Source: Chlorocebus sabaeus
Lineage: Eukaryota > Chordata > Mammalia > Primates > Cercopithecidae
Length of the DNA: 64,000 bases
NCBI RefSeq assembly: GCF_047675955.1
Contig: NC_132911.1
Coordinates: forward strand, 22,032,565-22,096,564
Direction of reading: 5' to 3'
Within the stretch, counting starts at the first letter, position 1; every line of letters starts with the position of its first letter. The translations under genes and the position numbers were made by a program. This document shows, piece by piece, positions 10,346-21,811 of this stretch. The notes under the pieces were generated by a model. The model did not search any database, was not told the origin of the DNA, and was given only the letters and a program-made list of their open reading frames with translations.

Positions 10346-13300
10346 ACAGGCCCAGGTTTCTAATTTCCAATAAGATGAGTATGCATTGCGTTCTTTGTTA
10401 TCCCAATGGCATCCTGATGTAGCAATGTCCCTACACCTTAGCTAAACCTTCAGTAAAATTAAGTAAGATTTGCCCATATTTCTGGAATTGTGGAAAGATT
10501 TTAAATAGCCTGGAAATGAAGGACTTCAGTGCAAATTTATATTAACCCGTTGTTCCATCTAGATCTGCTCCTCGCTTTGTTGCCTGCTGCATGTAATTGC
10601 ATGGTCTTGCCTTTTTTTTTTTTTTTTTTTTAATTACAGCGTTCAGGCTTTAGAAAGAAAATGTAATTTTGATACAGTGGATGAATAATTTAATGGTAAA
10701 TGAAGCAGACTTTTTAATGTTGATGCTGTTAAGGAGAAGGTTAATCATAGAATTCAAGGAGGTGGGAAGACAAGGTTATTCTTTGTTTGGAGGCCAGAGC
10801 CGTACCTTATGGTATCCACTGGGCCAGCAGATCAGCCCTCTTATCCTACCCATCGCAGTCTACCTGAGCTGGGAAAGAAGGCTGATGCAGACCTAATTTC
10901 CCAGCTCCTGGGTCTGTGCCCTCCTTTGTGGCTGAGTTGACTTGGCTAGGTTTTCCCTCTGAGGTCATCACTTATTTATCCTTCCCTTATAAAATAGACT
11001 TTCTAGAGCTGACAGCCACTTGTTTGTTTCATCTTTCCTGAGAACTAAGAGAGGTTCACCCAGCTCAGTTCTTCTCAAAGACACCCCATCTGTACATTGT
11101 GCTTATTTTCTCATCCATGAAAAGAGGAAGAGAGAACAGCCGTGGATGTGATGTCAGCATCAAAACTTCCTTGAGGACAGGAGGGATAAATTGGGCAAAC
11201 GGCTGAGTTCTCCCGCAGCCTTTGGGAGACTGGCCCTGAGAACCCAGAATAGATGCCTATTACATCATGCATGTGCTATGGAAAGGTCTGTGCCAGGCAA
11301 ACCTGAGAGCCTCATTCTCTATTCCTATGGGGTTCCATGCACCTATCCTGGCTGCCAGGCTCCAACACCCACCATACTTGACCTGTACTGGGCATTTCCC
11401 CCTCCCCCTCAGATCCCTCACTCTGTATACAGTGAGTCTACCAGAAATCTTGAATTCCAGATGAGCCAGGTCATGCCATTGTCAGCATAGAAGGCCCTTT
11501 GAAGCCCCAAAATGGGTCATTTGCACTCTCTTCTTCTGCCTGCTCCTGTTCCCATGAGTGGTTGGCATGGAAAGGGCCATCAGTAGAACTTGGCTGGCAA
11601 CATTTGCAGGAGCAGGAATCAAGAGAGGACCCAGGAGAAAGGAATGGAGCCCAGGGGATGAAACATAGTCCAGATTCTTGCTGGTGTGTCCATGTGACTT
11701 GGTTTCAGTTCCTCACCATTGTGTCACTGTGGCCTTCTAGAGAAGTCCAAACTGCTGGAAACGGGCAGTGCTTTCTGTGCTAACCCCTTCTGGTCTAACT
11801 GCTCAGCTTAGAGGAAGGAAGAAAACACTCAGAATTCTGAGAGCAAAACCTCCAAAAAAATCTACTCAAAGCACCTGAAGTTCATCCCTGGGGAGGAGAA
11901 GAAAGGAAGAGCAGATGCCCTGTATCTCCATGGGAGTACTGAGGCACAGAGCTAGGGCCGCCTAACTGTCCAGGGTAGATCTCAGAGGGTGACTCATCTG
12001 AATTGCCAATTCCAAGCACCAGAGCAAGGTGCTCCTCAAGAACTGAGTCCGGGTTCATGTCTTCTGGGACCCCTGGCTTCCCTCTTCCCACTTGAGAACT
12101 AAAACTGGGTGCTCTGCCTACCCCGCTCACCCCGCCTTCACTTCAGTGCTCTTTCCCCCCATCTGTCATCCTTGGTGACAGAGGTTGCTTTTCAGAATGA
12201 CCCACATTCCACCACCTTCTCCCCCTCCCTGTGAAGAGCCACATTTACTGGTAGTCCCCTGGCTCATCCTCCCCTGCAGGCGGGGGATGGGGGGCAGGGG
12301 ATGTGGACAGACCCCTGTTGATGGTGATGTTGGGGACTACCCACAGAACAAAAGGTGCAGCCTCAAGGGCTTGAGCAGGGGATACTGGTGCCTGGGATCA
12401 GGTAGCTGGGAAAACAGGGCAGTTACGTAACTGTGTTTACTGTGGCTCAGGTGGCTCTGAGAAGGCAGAGGCAGCCCCCGACAAAGGGCAGTGCCAGAGG
12501 TGGGGAAGCGGCGACTCACAGGGAGGGAGGTCCCTCTTAGACAGGGGAGTCGTGCTTGCAAAGGGGAGAGTGCAGTGGGATTTGGAAAGGAAAGGAATCT
12601 GTTCTGTTGTTGACAGCCAGCTGGCCAGCCGCCTTATCTAGGACCATCTTCCCAGCCTTAGCCTCTCCCTAACCATGCCAGCTGTGGAGGTAGCAAGGGA
12701 AGCTGAGCTAGAGGGAGGCGTCGGGAAATCTGACACCTGGTTCCTGGCTCAATCTCCAAACCTTGCTACTTTTCCCCCCTTAATCTACTTTTCAAAGAGA
12801 ACGAATTATTCTCTTTAGATAAGGGCAGAAAGGGAGGAATCAGTCAAATTTCCTTATGTTTTCCCTGCTCTGTGACCCTCTGTCTCCCATCCTCTCGGCT
12901 GTGAGGCCAGATGGGCAGCACGGAACACGGTGGATTCTGACCTGAGAGAGGTGATAAACCCGGCAGAGCCCAGGCCTAAGCAGACAGGCAGAAATCAAAG
13001 CGGCTCAGGAAGAAAGCTCAGGTCTCCCGTAGACCTACCCCGCCTCCTCCTACAAAGCTGTTTACTCAACTCCCGATTCCCATAGAGATGAAACTGGTGG
13101 CCAGTCCCCAGCTCCTTGCCCATGGCTGCCACCTCCCTTTGTGAGAAACAGGAAGTGGGGAATTTTGTCAGCTCAGCTGCACCCTCTACACTAAATATTT
13201 ATCTTGGAGTCCAGGTCAGAGCCCTAGAGAATAAGAGAAGCTTGCTGCTGGTGAGGGGGTATGGCCAGGATTCCTGGAGTCGGAAGAGCTTCAGCTTCAC

Positions 13301-14449
13301 CATCTTGGGAGAAGAAGGAAGAAAGTGAAAGTGATGTGGTCCTTCTTAGTCCCAAGGACCCTGACAGGTGGGAAAAATGCGTGTCTAAGAAAATGGGCAC
13401 CTATTTTATCCCTGAGGGAGGGAAGAGGCTACCTGGGGTGGGTAAGCAGGTATCTAAGCTTCAGGGGAGGGGCAGTGCACTGCTGCCTCCCTCAAGAAGT
13501 GTCCCAGGGTTCCTCCCCTGCTCAGCTGTCCTCCACAGCAGTGCCCCCGAGATCCCCATCTCTCCACCTTCCTGGAGAGGCAGGTTCTTGGAAGGAGTCT
13601 TGAAGGTCATCTTGTTCAGCTCCCGCTCAGGGCAACAGTTGCCTTTACATAGATGCCCCAGGATTGGCAGACTCAGAACCCCTGGAATCATGTAGAAATG
13701 TTTCCTGGGAAGCCTTGGACTTGCTTCCCTATGATGTGTCCCCCAGTGGTCCCACTGCTGCTGGTGAGGCTGTCTGTGTCTACATGGCAGCCCCGCAGGC
13801 ACAAGAGGCCAGCAGGCCTATCTGAAGCTTCTCAACCCAAACATCTCCTCCAGCTTTCACGTGTGATGTCGTTTCAAGGCAACTGGGGAGAGCTCCTTTA
13901 CCTGAAGGAGGGAGAAGATAAGACTAAAGCAGTAATGGTGGGAGGGACTGAAAATCGCTTAGTCTTTTCTCCACTTTCCTTCCAACCTTTGAGTTGAGCG
14001 GTGAGTTTGGAAAACACTCCAAAGCTCTTGGTGGCCTCTGGCACCAGTCTGACACCCAGTAGAAATGCAGGAGATGACATTAGTTTTCATAATTTAGCAC
14101 TGATCATACCCAGCTCCTATCTAAAGTTGATCAGCAACTATTTGCTGGTTGGTTGGTTTGGGGCTTGGGGATCCCTGAGCCAACCCAAGGGCTAGAAAGG
14201 ATTCCAGAGTGTTTCCAGGCCCGTCAATGTTCCTTACCCACTCCCACTTTCTGAAGCAGGCCCTGTGCCACACAGAGGCTTGGGGCAGAGACAGGGAGAG
14301 GGGATGGCCAGAGTGGATGGGGAGCAAAAGGGCCGGGGCTCTAGGGACTCAGCTCAGAGCAGCGAGAACAGCGGAAAAGCAGGCAGATCAAAACACACAC
14401 AATGTCCGGGAACACCAAGACCCTCCTAATCCCATCCCCGAAAAAGGGA

Positions 14450-15340
14450 CCCCACCCTTATCCTCTCTAGGGGCGCGGCACGCCCAGAGGGGCCGCTCCC
14501 TTGGGCTGATTTCCTCCCTGTGCTTGCACGTGTGTGAGCGTCCCCACGTTCGCAGTGCACGCGCGCCTGTTTGTTTGCACACGCCCGGCCGCGCGCCGCC
14601 GCAGGCACACCCTCTCCCCCAGCGCCGACGGGCGGCGGGGCCTTCCCCTGGTCAACTCTGCCACTCTGCCCGCCGGGCGTCCTCATCTCGCTCCCGGCCT
14701 GCGCCTCCCCCGGCTTGCCCAGTTCACCACTCCTGCCGCCTTGTCCGGGCTCCGCCCGGTTCACCACTCCTGCCCCCTGTCCTGGCTCTGCCGCGCGGCC
14801 GCTCGCTTCCCACACTCTGGAAATGTCGCTGGAAACTCTGAGTGGCCCGCGTCGGGCCGCCCGACCCCTCCCAGACGACAGCCCCGCGGTAGGGGCCGGG
14901 ATGGCAGCTGGGAAACAAGAGAGAGCTCCCCGGGGACCCTCGGCGGCCCCTCCCGGCGCCGCCTCACCGCCGGCCCGGCCTCCTCTGCAGGGAACCAGTG
15001 TCCCCGCGCGCGCCCCGACGGACGGAGGGCACTCGCACGCCCCTCCTCTCCGGCCCAACCCCGGCCCGCAGTCCATATTCGAGACCCAAACTCCGCCCGC
15101 CCCGCCGCGCGACTCTCACGGTCCTGCCTCCAGCGCGCGCCCCCTCGGCCTCCCTCTTCCTCCTCGGGCGCCCAGCCTGGCCCGGCCCGTCCTGACCCGG
15201 TCACGAGGGCCGCGACGGCCCGCGCTTCTCCCTGCCCTTCTTCCCCGAGCGCCCGCGCCAGGCAGCAGCCGGGCAGGGATGCTCCTGCGCTCCCGGACGG
15301 CCTTGGGCCCAGCCACCTGCTCGCCGGGGAAGGTAGGTCC
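14450..15340 (+). promoter_or_regulatory. SORBS3: SORBS3 CpG-island promoter with exon 1
   Basis: Very GC-rich, CpG-dense DNA with repeated GGGCGG/CCGCCC Sp1-type boxes and no obvious TATA box, as expected of a broad CpG-island promoter. It ends in a strong donor, exon base 15332 followed by 'gtaggt', which joins to the acceptor at 17784/17785 before the vinexin alpha start codon. The transcription start is not visible from sequence. Long open frames on both strands here arise from the scarcity of stop codons in GC-rich DNA. Confidence 0.75.
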
Positions 15341-17817
15341 GGGGAAGGAGGGGCGGGGAGTAGGCGAGGCCGCGGGAGGGACCCATGCCCAACCCCAGAG
15401 TACCTCACCGAGTTCCTCCCCGGGGTCCGCGTCCCAAACTCTGGGAAGAGGTGGGAAGTACCCCCCATCAGTCCTCATACCAGAAAAAGCGAAATTCAAG
15501 AAACCTGTCCTTGTACACGTGGCCTTGTGGCTTAGAAATACCTGGGTAAGCGCTTAGGGCCAGGCCCCCAAGACCAGGGCAGTGTTCAGAGCAGGAAAGC
15601 CGGTGTCCGCCCCAGCAGAGCTGCCTCCCCTCTCCCGATCCCGGGACTTCGCCCGCTCCCGGGGCTGGCTGACTGCGTGGAGGGGCGGCCTGAATTCTGG
15701 GAGGACCCCTCCGCTCTCTGCTACATGGGGAACCAGTCCCCAGATGCTGCCCTCTTCCTTGGGAGTCCTCCGTAAGTCTCCTGACCAGGCTGCCAAGAGA
15801 AGAACTCGGACCACCCTTCCCTGGAGGTTCCCGGGGGGATGTCACAGGGAGCAGGGTTGAGAAGGGGCAGATGGGGGCACCAAGGGTCAGCAACCTCTGA
15901 CTACAGGTCGTGGGGGACCTCCTGCCCTGCCCATCCTCCAAGAGAGCAGTTCTCACTGAGCACGAGGTGGGCGGGGAGGTCAGGGAAGGAAGGCGCTGTC
16001 AGCTGATGGCCCAGGCAGCCGCTGCTGACCGGCAACTTGGCCCGAAGCAGTCAGCTGGGCAAGGAGGGGCGCTGGGCAAGGAGGGGCACTGCGAGGAGCT
16101 GGCCTGCTCCAGGCCTCCTGAGCTTCCACCCCACCCTGCCTCAACTTCCCCCCGCAAGGGGAGGTGGAGTGTGGGGACTGGGGTGTGTCTGCATGTTTTG
16201 CTTTGGTGGGAGTCCTAATTGGACCCAGCTGGGGAGCTGCTCCTCCTCCAGCCTCAGCCCTCCACTTCCCGCAGTCAGGCATGGGCACAGAAGAGCTGTG
16301 TCGCAGCAACTCGAATGTCAAAAGTCCCCACAAACTCAAACCAGAGACAGGGAGCTGCCCCCAGCCTTGGCTGCACCCTCGCCAGCCCTGGGCAGGAGCT
16401 GGGTCCAGGGGATGAGTCATCCCAGCCTTATTCTACCTTCATCCCCTCCGGGCCCCCCAAGTCTTACACTGCTCATATGACTGCACCTCCCACCACTGTC
16501 CAGCTGACACCCCCCTGTACCCACAACCCCCGTGCAGCTCATGTGGTCTGCCCAGTGGCCCCCCAGAAGTCATATTCACAGCTCTGCACCCAGATTCCCA
16601 CACACACACACACACACAGCTCCTCCCAATGCATTTGCAGCCCTCCCTGAGAGCCCCCAAGGACCCCACAGGCACAGGCAAATCTGATTCCATCCAGTCC
16701 TGGGCAGTGGCAGAGCTTGGCTGTTTCTGGTCCAGTCCCACAGCCAAGATGAGGAGGGATGGACACCACAGCACAGTGCTCTGGGTCAAAACGCGCGCTT
16801 GGACACCCCAAACTGGGAGCCCCTTTTTGTCCTCTTGCACCCACCCTTCTGGGCTCCCCTCTTGCCCCTCCATTCCCTGGGTGCCTGGGGCTCCCTTCCC
16901 CTTCCCCAGCCTTGGCATGAGGTGGAAGAAGCTGGCTGCGGGCAGGCATGGTGCCGCCAGGGAAGACCCTCCACTCACAAAACAGCCTGGAGTGGCAGGA
17001 GAAAGTGGAGCCAGGGTGCGCGTGTATGTGCGTGCACACGTGGCCACATGCAGAACACCCCAGGGCACTCAACACCACCTCTCCATGGGCATAAGCAGGT
17101 CCAGCTTTGCCCTCACCCACCGCTTCTCTCTACACCCACCCAGAGCCCTCTGAGTCCTCATTCTGTGAAGGAGGCCAAAGAAGGGCCTGATGCTCCCTGT
17201 GACCTCGCAAGAGTGGGTCTTCCTGCCTGGAAATGCCCCCCCGATGCTCCCCGTGGCCCTGTCGGGCTTAAGGCCCTGCTGGCTGCTTCCTAGAGGGCAG
17301 TGGGCGGGTGGCTGAGTAATCCCTTGTGCCGCAGGCAAGAGATGCCCACACAGGGCCTGGGGGAGGCAGAGGGAACTGAAACAAAGTCCTGGCCCAGGCC
17401 CCTGCTCTGCCAGCTGCCCCAGTTCCCCTGCACCTTCCCTCCGGGGGAGTGGGGAAGCCGGCTGCACCCGTGCAGGGAGAGCCCCACGGGCTCCTGGCCA
17501 GCCCCTCCCCTCCTCCTCACCCAAGCTCCCCCTCCCCCACTCCCACCCAGAGCTCCTGCCCTGGGCCTAACAAGTGGCCCATTGTGCCTCTGGGAGCCGG
17601 CAGGCACGGGCAGCCTGCAGGCGGGTGCCTGGTGTGGCCTGTTTCCTGGGTCCTTGAGCTCGCACCCAGCTGATCCTGACCCCCTCCCACAGCCGGCCCC
17701 TCCTCCCCTATCCCAGGGTCGAGCCAAGAGGGCATGGGCAGCCCGACCTAGCAGGGCTTTCCGTTCCTTCCTCCTTCCCCACAGAGGACACGCAGAGGAG
17801 CAGCTGGCTCGCCCTGA
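15279..17817 (+). promoter_or_regulatory. Putative 28-codon uORF across SORBS3 exons 1-2
   Basis: An ATG at 15279 (G at -3) runs 18 codons to the exon 1 donor at 15332. After splicing to 17785 it continues in frame for 10 codons to a TGA at 17815-17817, 22 bases before the main ATG at 17840. It would be present only if transcription starts upstream of 15279. An upstream ORF this close to the main start could lower alpha-isoform translation; that role is inferred. Confidence 0.45.
15333..17784 (+). other. SORBS3 intron 1
   Basis: GC-rich and essentially free of Alus, with a short CA run at about 16603-16617. Its length and lack of repeats are compatible with conserved promoter-proximal regulatory DNA, but no specific site can be defended. 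Confidence 0.55.
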
Positions 17818-20800
17818 GTCCTCCAACCTTAACCCAAGCATGCAGGGCCCACCCCGCAGCCTTCCCGCTGGGCTCAGCCTGGACGACTTCATCCCTGGCC
17901 ACCTCCAGTCCCACATAGGGTCTTCCTCCCGGGGGACACGGGTGAGTGAGTCAGTAGGAAGGAGGGTGTCTTGGGGGCCGGGAGTTGGTTGGGACACTAG
18001 CTAGTCAGGTGGGGGCAAGAGGATGAAAGGGATGGAGGGAGGGCTGAAGAGAGTTCTAGGGGGCCTCGCTGGTTTCCCACAAAATCGTCAGGTGGCCCTG
18101 GGACCGTCACCGAGGAGTATGGGCTGTGCCTAGTAGCCATCCCTCCCTCCCACCCTGCTGGGCCCTGAGCTGCCGCTCCTGGCCCCTCCCCGCAGGTGCC
18201 CGTGATCCGGAATGGTGGCTCCAACACCCTTAATTTCCAGTTCCACGACCCCGCGCCCAGGACTGTGTGCAATGGCTGCTACACACCAAGACAAGATGCT
18301 TCCCGGCACCCGGGTAGGTCTGCTCAGGAGCCTCATGCCGGAGATGGAAGGTCAGGGCCCTGCCATCTGGCACTGCCTTGTGTGAAGCGAGAGGGGCAGC
18401 AGCGGGAGATGGGGTTCTTGAGGCCATGAGGAGGTTCCTCAGAGGCCTCTGGGCTCACTGCAAGCCTCTCCCTGAGGAGCCTGCTGACTCTGCAAGAGAC
18501 ATCATCCGCCTGGGGAAAGCAGGCTGATGCATCCCTTCCCCTGCCCTCCAGCCCGGTGCCAGGGAAAGGAAGTGTGCAGGAGCCCTGGGCGCTGGGGGAC
18601 CTCCTGCAGGGACTGGGGATGGAAGGGTGGAGGTGATGTGGGTATCTGTTGGCTTGGGAAGGGGTGGAGACTGTCCCATTCAGGCCCAACAGGCTGCCCA
18701 GCAGGAGGTTAGAGAGGCAGCTCTAGGTCCCGGTCCAGAGGTCCTGGGAACTCCTGGGTGCAGGCCAGCCCTGAATATGTCTCTCCTAAAGTGACATCTT
18801 TTATGCAGCATTCCCCTGAGACAGGTGCTGTGTAAAGGAATTTATTCATTTAACAAACAAGTATCCAGCCTGGGCAACATAGCAAGACCCTGTCTCTGTC
18901 AGTCTGGGTGACACAGCAAGACCCTGTCACTTAAAACACACACACACTGGGAGGCCGAGGTGGGTGGATCACCTGAGGTCAGGAGTTCGAGACCAGCCTG
19001 GCCAACATGGCAGAACCCCGTCTCTACTAAAAATACAAAAATTAGCTGGATGTGGTGGTGGGCGCCTGAAATCCCAGCTATTTGGGAAGTTGAGGCAGTA
19101 GAATCGCTTGAACCTGGGAGGTGGAGGTTGCAGTGAGCTAGGATCATGCCACTGAATTCCAGCCTGGGCAACAAGAGCAAAACTCCATCTCAAAAACAAA
19201 CAAACCAACCAACCAAAAACACCCACACAATTATGGAACACCCAGAGCATGCTGGCCACTGTAAAAACCCTTTACAAGGCTCACCTCATTTAACCCCTTG
19301 ATATCCTGACAAAGTAGGGGTGATGGTGACTGATAGCATCCCAGTAAGGAATCCCGCCCACAGAGACGTTCAGCCACCGAGGCTGAGCTGCAATTCACAC
19401 CCTTGTCCATCTGGTCTCAAAGCCTTTATACTGCTACCCTAGCTACTTAGAGGCTAACAGTTATGGGTAAGTTGAGGACTCAGTCACAACCATGTCTAGG
19501 GAATGGGTTTCTGACCTTCACTGAGAGCCTCTCGACTGTGGGTCGGGCACTGTGCTGGGTACAGTCACACACACTAGTTGTCACTGAATCCTTGTCACGA
19601 TGACCCTTGTTTTGAAGTGGAAACTGAGACACTGCGAGGGTGACTGATGTGCCCCAGGCCTTGGCAGCCAGTAGGTGGCAGAGCTGGGGTCTGAATTCAA
19701 GTCTGTCCCCTCCAAGCCCAGCATCTTTACTGCCACACCCCAGCTGGGATGTCCCCTGCATTCTCTACAAGTAATGATTTCCAGACCTTATTCTGAAAGC
19801 ACTTAGGATGGTCCCAGGAAAGAAGGATGGGGGTAGGGCCAGGCACAGCATTCTCAAAATCCATTTAAATTCACTTAAACAAACAAATGGAGTCATCCAC
19901 TCAAACAAACGAGGCGCTGTTGAAACTTGGAACTCACAGAGATCCATGCTCTGAGGAGCTAAGGGACACACAGGTTCAGGTGGAGACCACTGCCTTTCAC
20001 TAACGCGCTCCTGCACGCACCCGACAGACCCCACGTGTTATCAGACCTGGCCAGGCCCTGGGAGCAAGCCCTCTGCAAGCACAAAGATCCCTGCCTCCCA
20101 GCATGCCCAGAACTGGTCAGCCACATGGACCAAGGACAGCAAGCGTCGGGACAAGCGCTGGGTCAAGTACGAGGGAATCGGGCCCGTGGATGAGAGCGGA
20201 ATGCCTATTGCCCCGCGATCCGTGAGTCCAGGGCTGGGGGCCACAGAGAGATGGGGCCCAGGGATCTACAGGAAGTTCGACTTGTGTGCATTAAAGTGGG
20301 GGTGGGGCAATAAAGGCCACACCCAAACCATCCCAGACTAAGCAGGGGTTCAACCGTGGTGGGGTTCAGGGGCCATAAACCTCATGAAGCTACGGACACC
20401 CTCGTGTGCCTGAGTTGCTCAAGTGGTTTGTGCAGGGTACAGATCTAGAACTCCCATCAGTGTCTCAAAGGTAGAGAACCCCTTCTATAAGGGCTGAGGC
20501 TGCGGGCACCCTCTCTTAGTTTCATATCCCCAGGGCCTGTCACCACGCTCATGAAATGGTTGCTGAATGAACGATTGACTGGCCGAATGAATGAGTCTTG
20601 TCTGAGAAGATCTCTCACTGTGGCAAGAGTGGAAGGATCTGGGGGTCCAGTTAGGACTGGGGATACACTGCCCTTTTCCATCCATTTTTGTGTCTTGACT
20701 CAGCTCCATTTTCTTTCTTTCTTTTTTTTCTGAGACGGAGTCTTGCTCTGTCGCCCAGGCTGGAGTGCATGGCGCAATCTTGGCTCACTGCAAGCTTCGC

Positions 20801-21811
20801 CTCCCAGGTTCACGCCATTCTCCTGCCTCAGCCTCCCAAGTAGCTGGGACTACAGGCGCACACCACCATGCCCGGCTAATTTTTTGTATTTTTAGTAGAG
20901 ATGGGGTTTCACCATGTTAGCCAGGATGGTCTCGATCTCCTGAACTTGTGATCCGCCCGCCACAGCCTCCCAAAGTGCTGGGATTACAAGCGTGAGCCAC
21001 CGCACCCAGTGGCCAGCTCCACTTTCTCATCTAGAAATTGGAGATGGTAACATACCCTTCCTGCCTCCCAGGGCTGTTTTGAGGCTTGAATGAAGCAGGT
21101 GATGCAAAACACGCATCTCACTCCTACGTTATTACTGTCAATTTTGGCCCAGGTGCAGTGACTCACGCCTGTAGTTCCAGCACTTTGGGAGGTCAAGGCA
21201 GGAGGATCACTTGAAACCAAAAGTTCCAGACCAGCCTGGGCAACATAGTGAGACCCTGTCTCTACAAAAAATAAAATAAAATTAGTTAGGCAAGGTGGTG
21301 CACACCTGTAGTTCCAACTACTCAGGAGGCTGAGGCAGGACAATTGCTTGAGCCTAGAAATTGGAGGCTGCAGTGAGCTATGATCATGCCACTTCACTCC
21401 AGCCTGTGTGACACAGTGAGACCCTGTCTCCTCCAAAAAGAAAAGTGTTCTTTGTAGAAACACTAGACATAAAGAAAAGCAAAGAGAAAAAATGTAAATT
21501 GCCCCAAATCTCATAACATCATTATTGCGTACACTTCGATGGACTTCTTGCCATGTATCTTACTTATATAGGATGTGTTACATGAAGCTATTGTTATTAA
21601 AGAGATCACAAGAGAAGCATTCCCCAGCTCGCCTATCGGGGGTTCAGGGGTGGCCAGAGAAAGGACTCACTAGGGGAAAACTTCTGTGGCTTGCTATTGG
21701 GAGGGTGAATAAGCAGGGACGACTGACTTTGCATTTTCTGATCCCAGAGTGTTGACAGCCCCAGAGACTGGTACCGGAGAATGTTCCAGCAGATTCACCG
21801 GAAAATGCCAG
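17785..21811 (+). CDS. SORBS3: SORBS3 exons 2-5: N-terminus and SoHo core
   Basis: Exon 2 (17785-17941) carries 55 bases of 5'UTR, the alpha start codon at 17840 and MQGPPRSLPAGLSLDDF. Exon 3 (18196-18313) encodes an Asn/Gly-rich stretch. Exons 4 and 5 (20028-20221, 21748-21811) encode KRRDKRWVKYEGIGPVD and RDWYRRMFQQIHRKMP, the conserved sorbin-homology signature shared with SORBS1 (CAP/ponsin) and SORBS2 (ArgBP2). In those proteins this region binds flotillin at lipid rafts. These exons are absent from the beta isoform. Confidence 0.93.

Larger units (their letters stand above)
4196..14450. other. PPP3CC-SORBS3 intergenic region
   Basis: About 10 kb without a supported gene. It holds a TG microsatellite (6594-6652), a sense Alu (7403-7690) and a young antisense Alu (10041-10345). 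A T-run at about 10611-10632 precedes 'ttacag', but no coherent exon follows. From about 11 kb the DNA becomes more GC-rich toward the SORBS3 promoter. Open frames here are short, overlap on both strands and match no protein I recognise. Confidence 0.65.

Noticed and set aside
10600..10900. Exon candidate after the T-run and 'ttacag' at about 10633-10639.
   Set aside because: The acceptor looks good, but the open frame after it matches no SORBS3 or PPP3CC sequence and no in-phase donor was convincing.
14426..15557. Several open frames of 200-333 codons on both strands in the SORBS3 CpG island.
   Set aside because: They overlap in most frames on both strands, are rich in Pro, Arg, Ala and Gly, and fit no protein family. 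GC-rich DNA with few TAA/TAG/TGA triplets explains them.
16164..18004. Possible extra SORBS3 coding exons in intron 1 (long open frames at 16219-17293 and 17300-18004).
   Set aside because: They do not join in phase to the vinexin frame and have no resemblance to SORBS proteins. The known alpha start at 17840 explains the gene.
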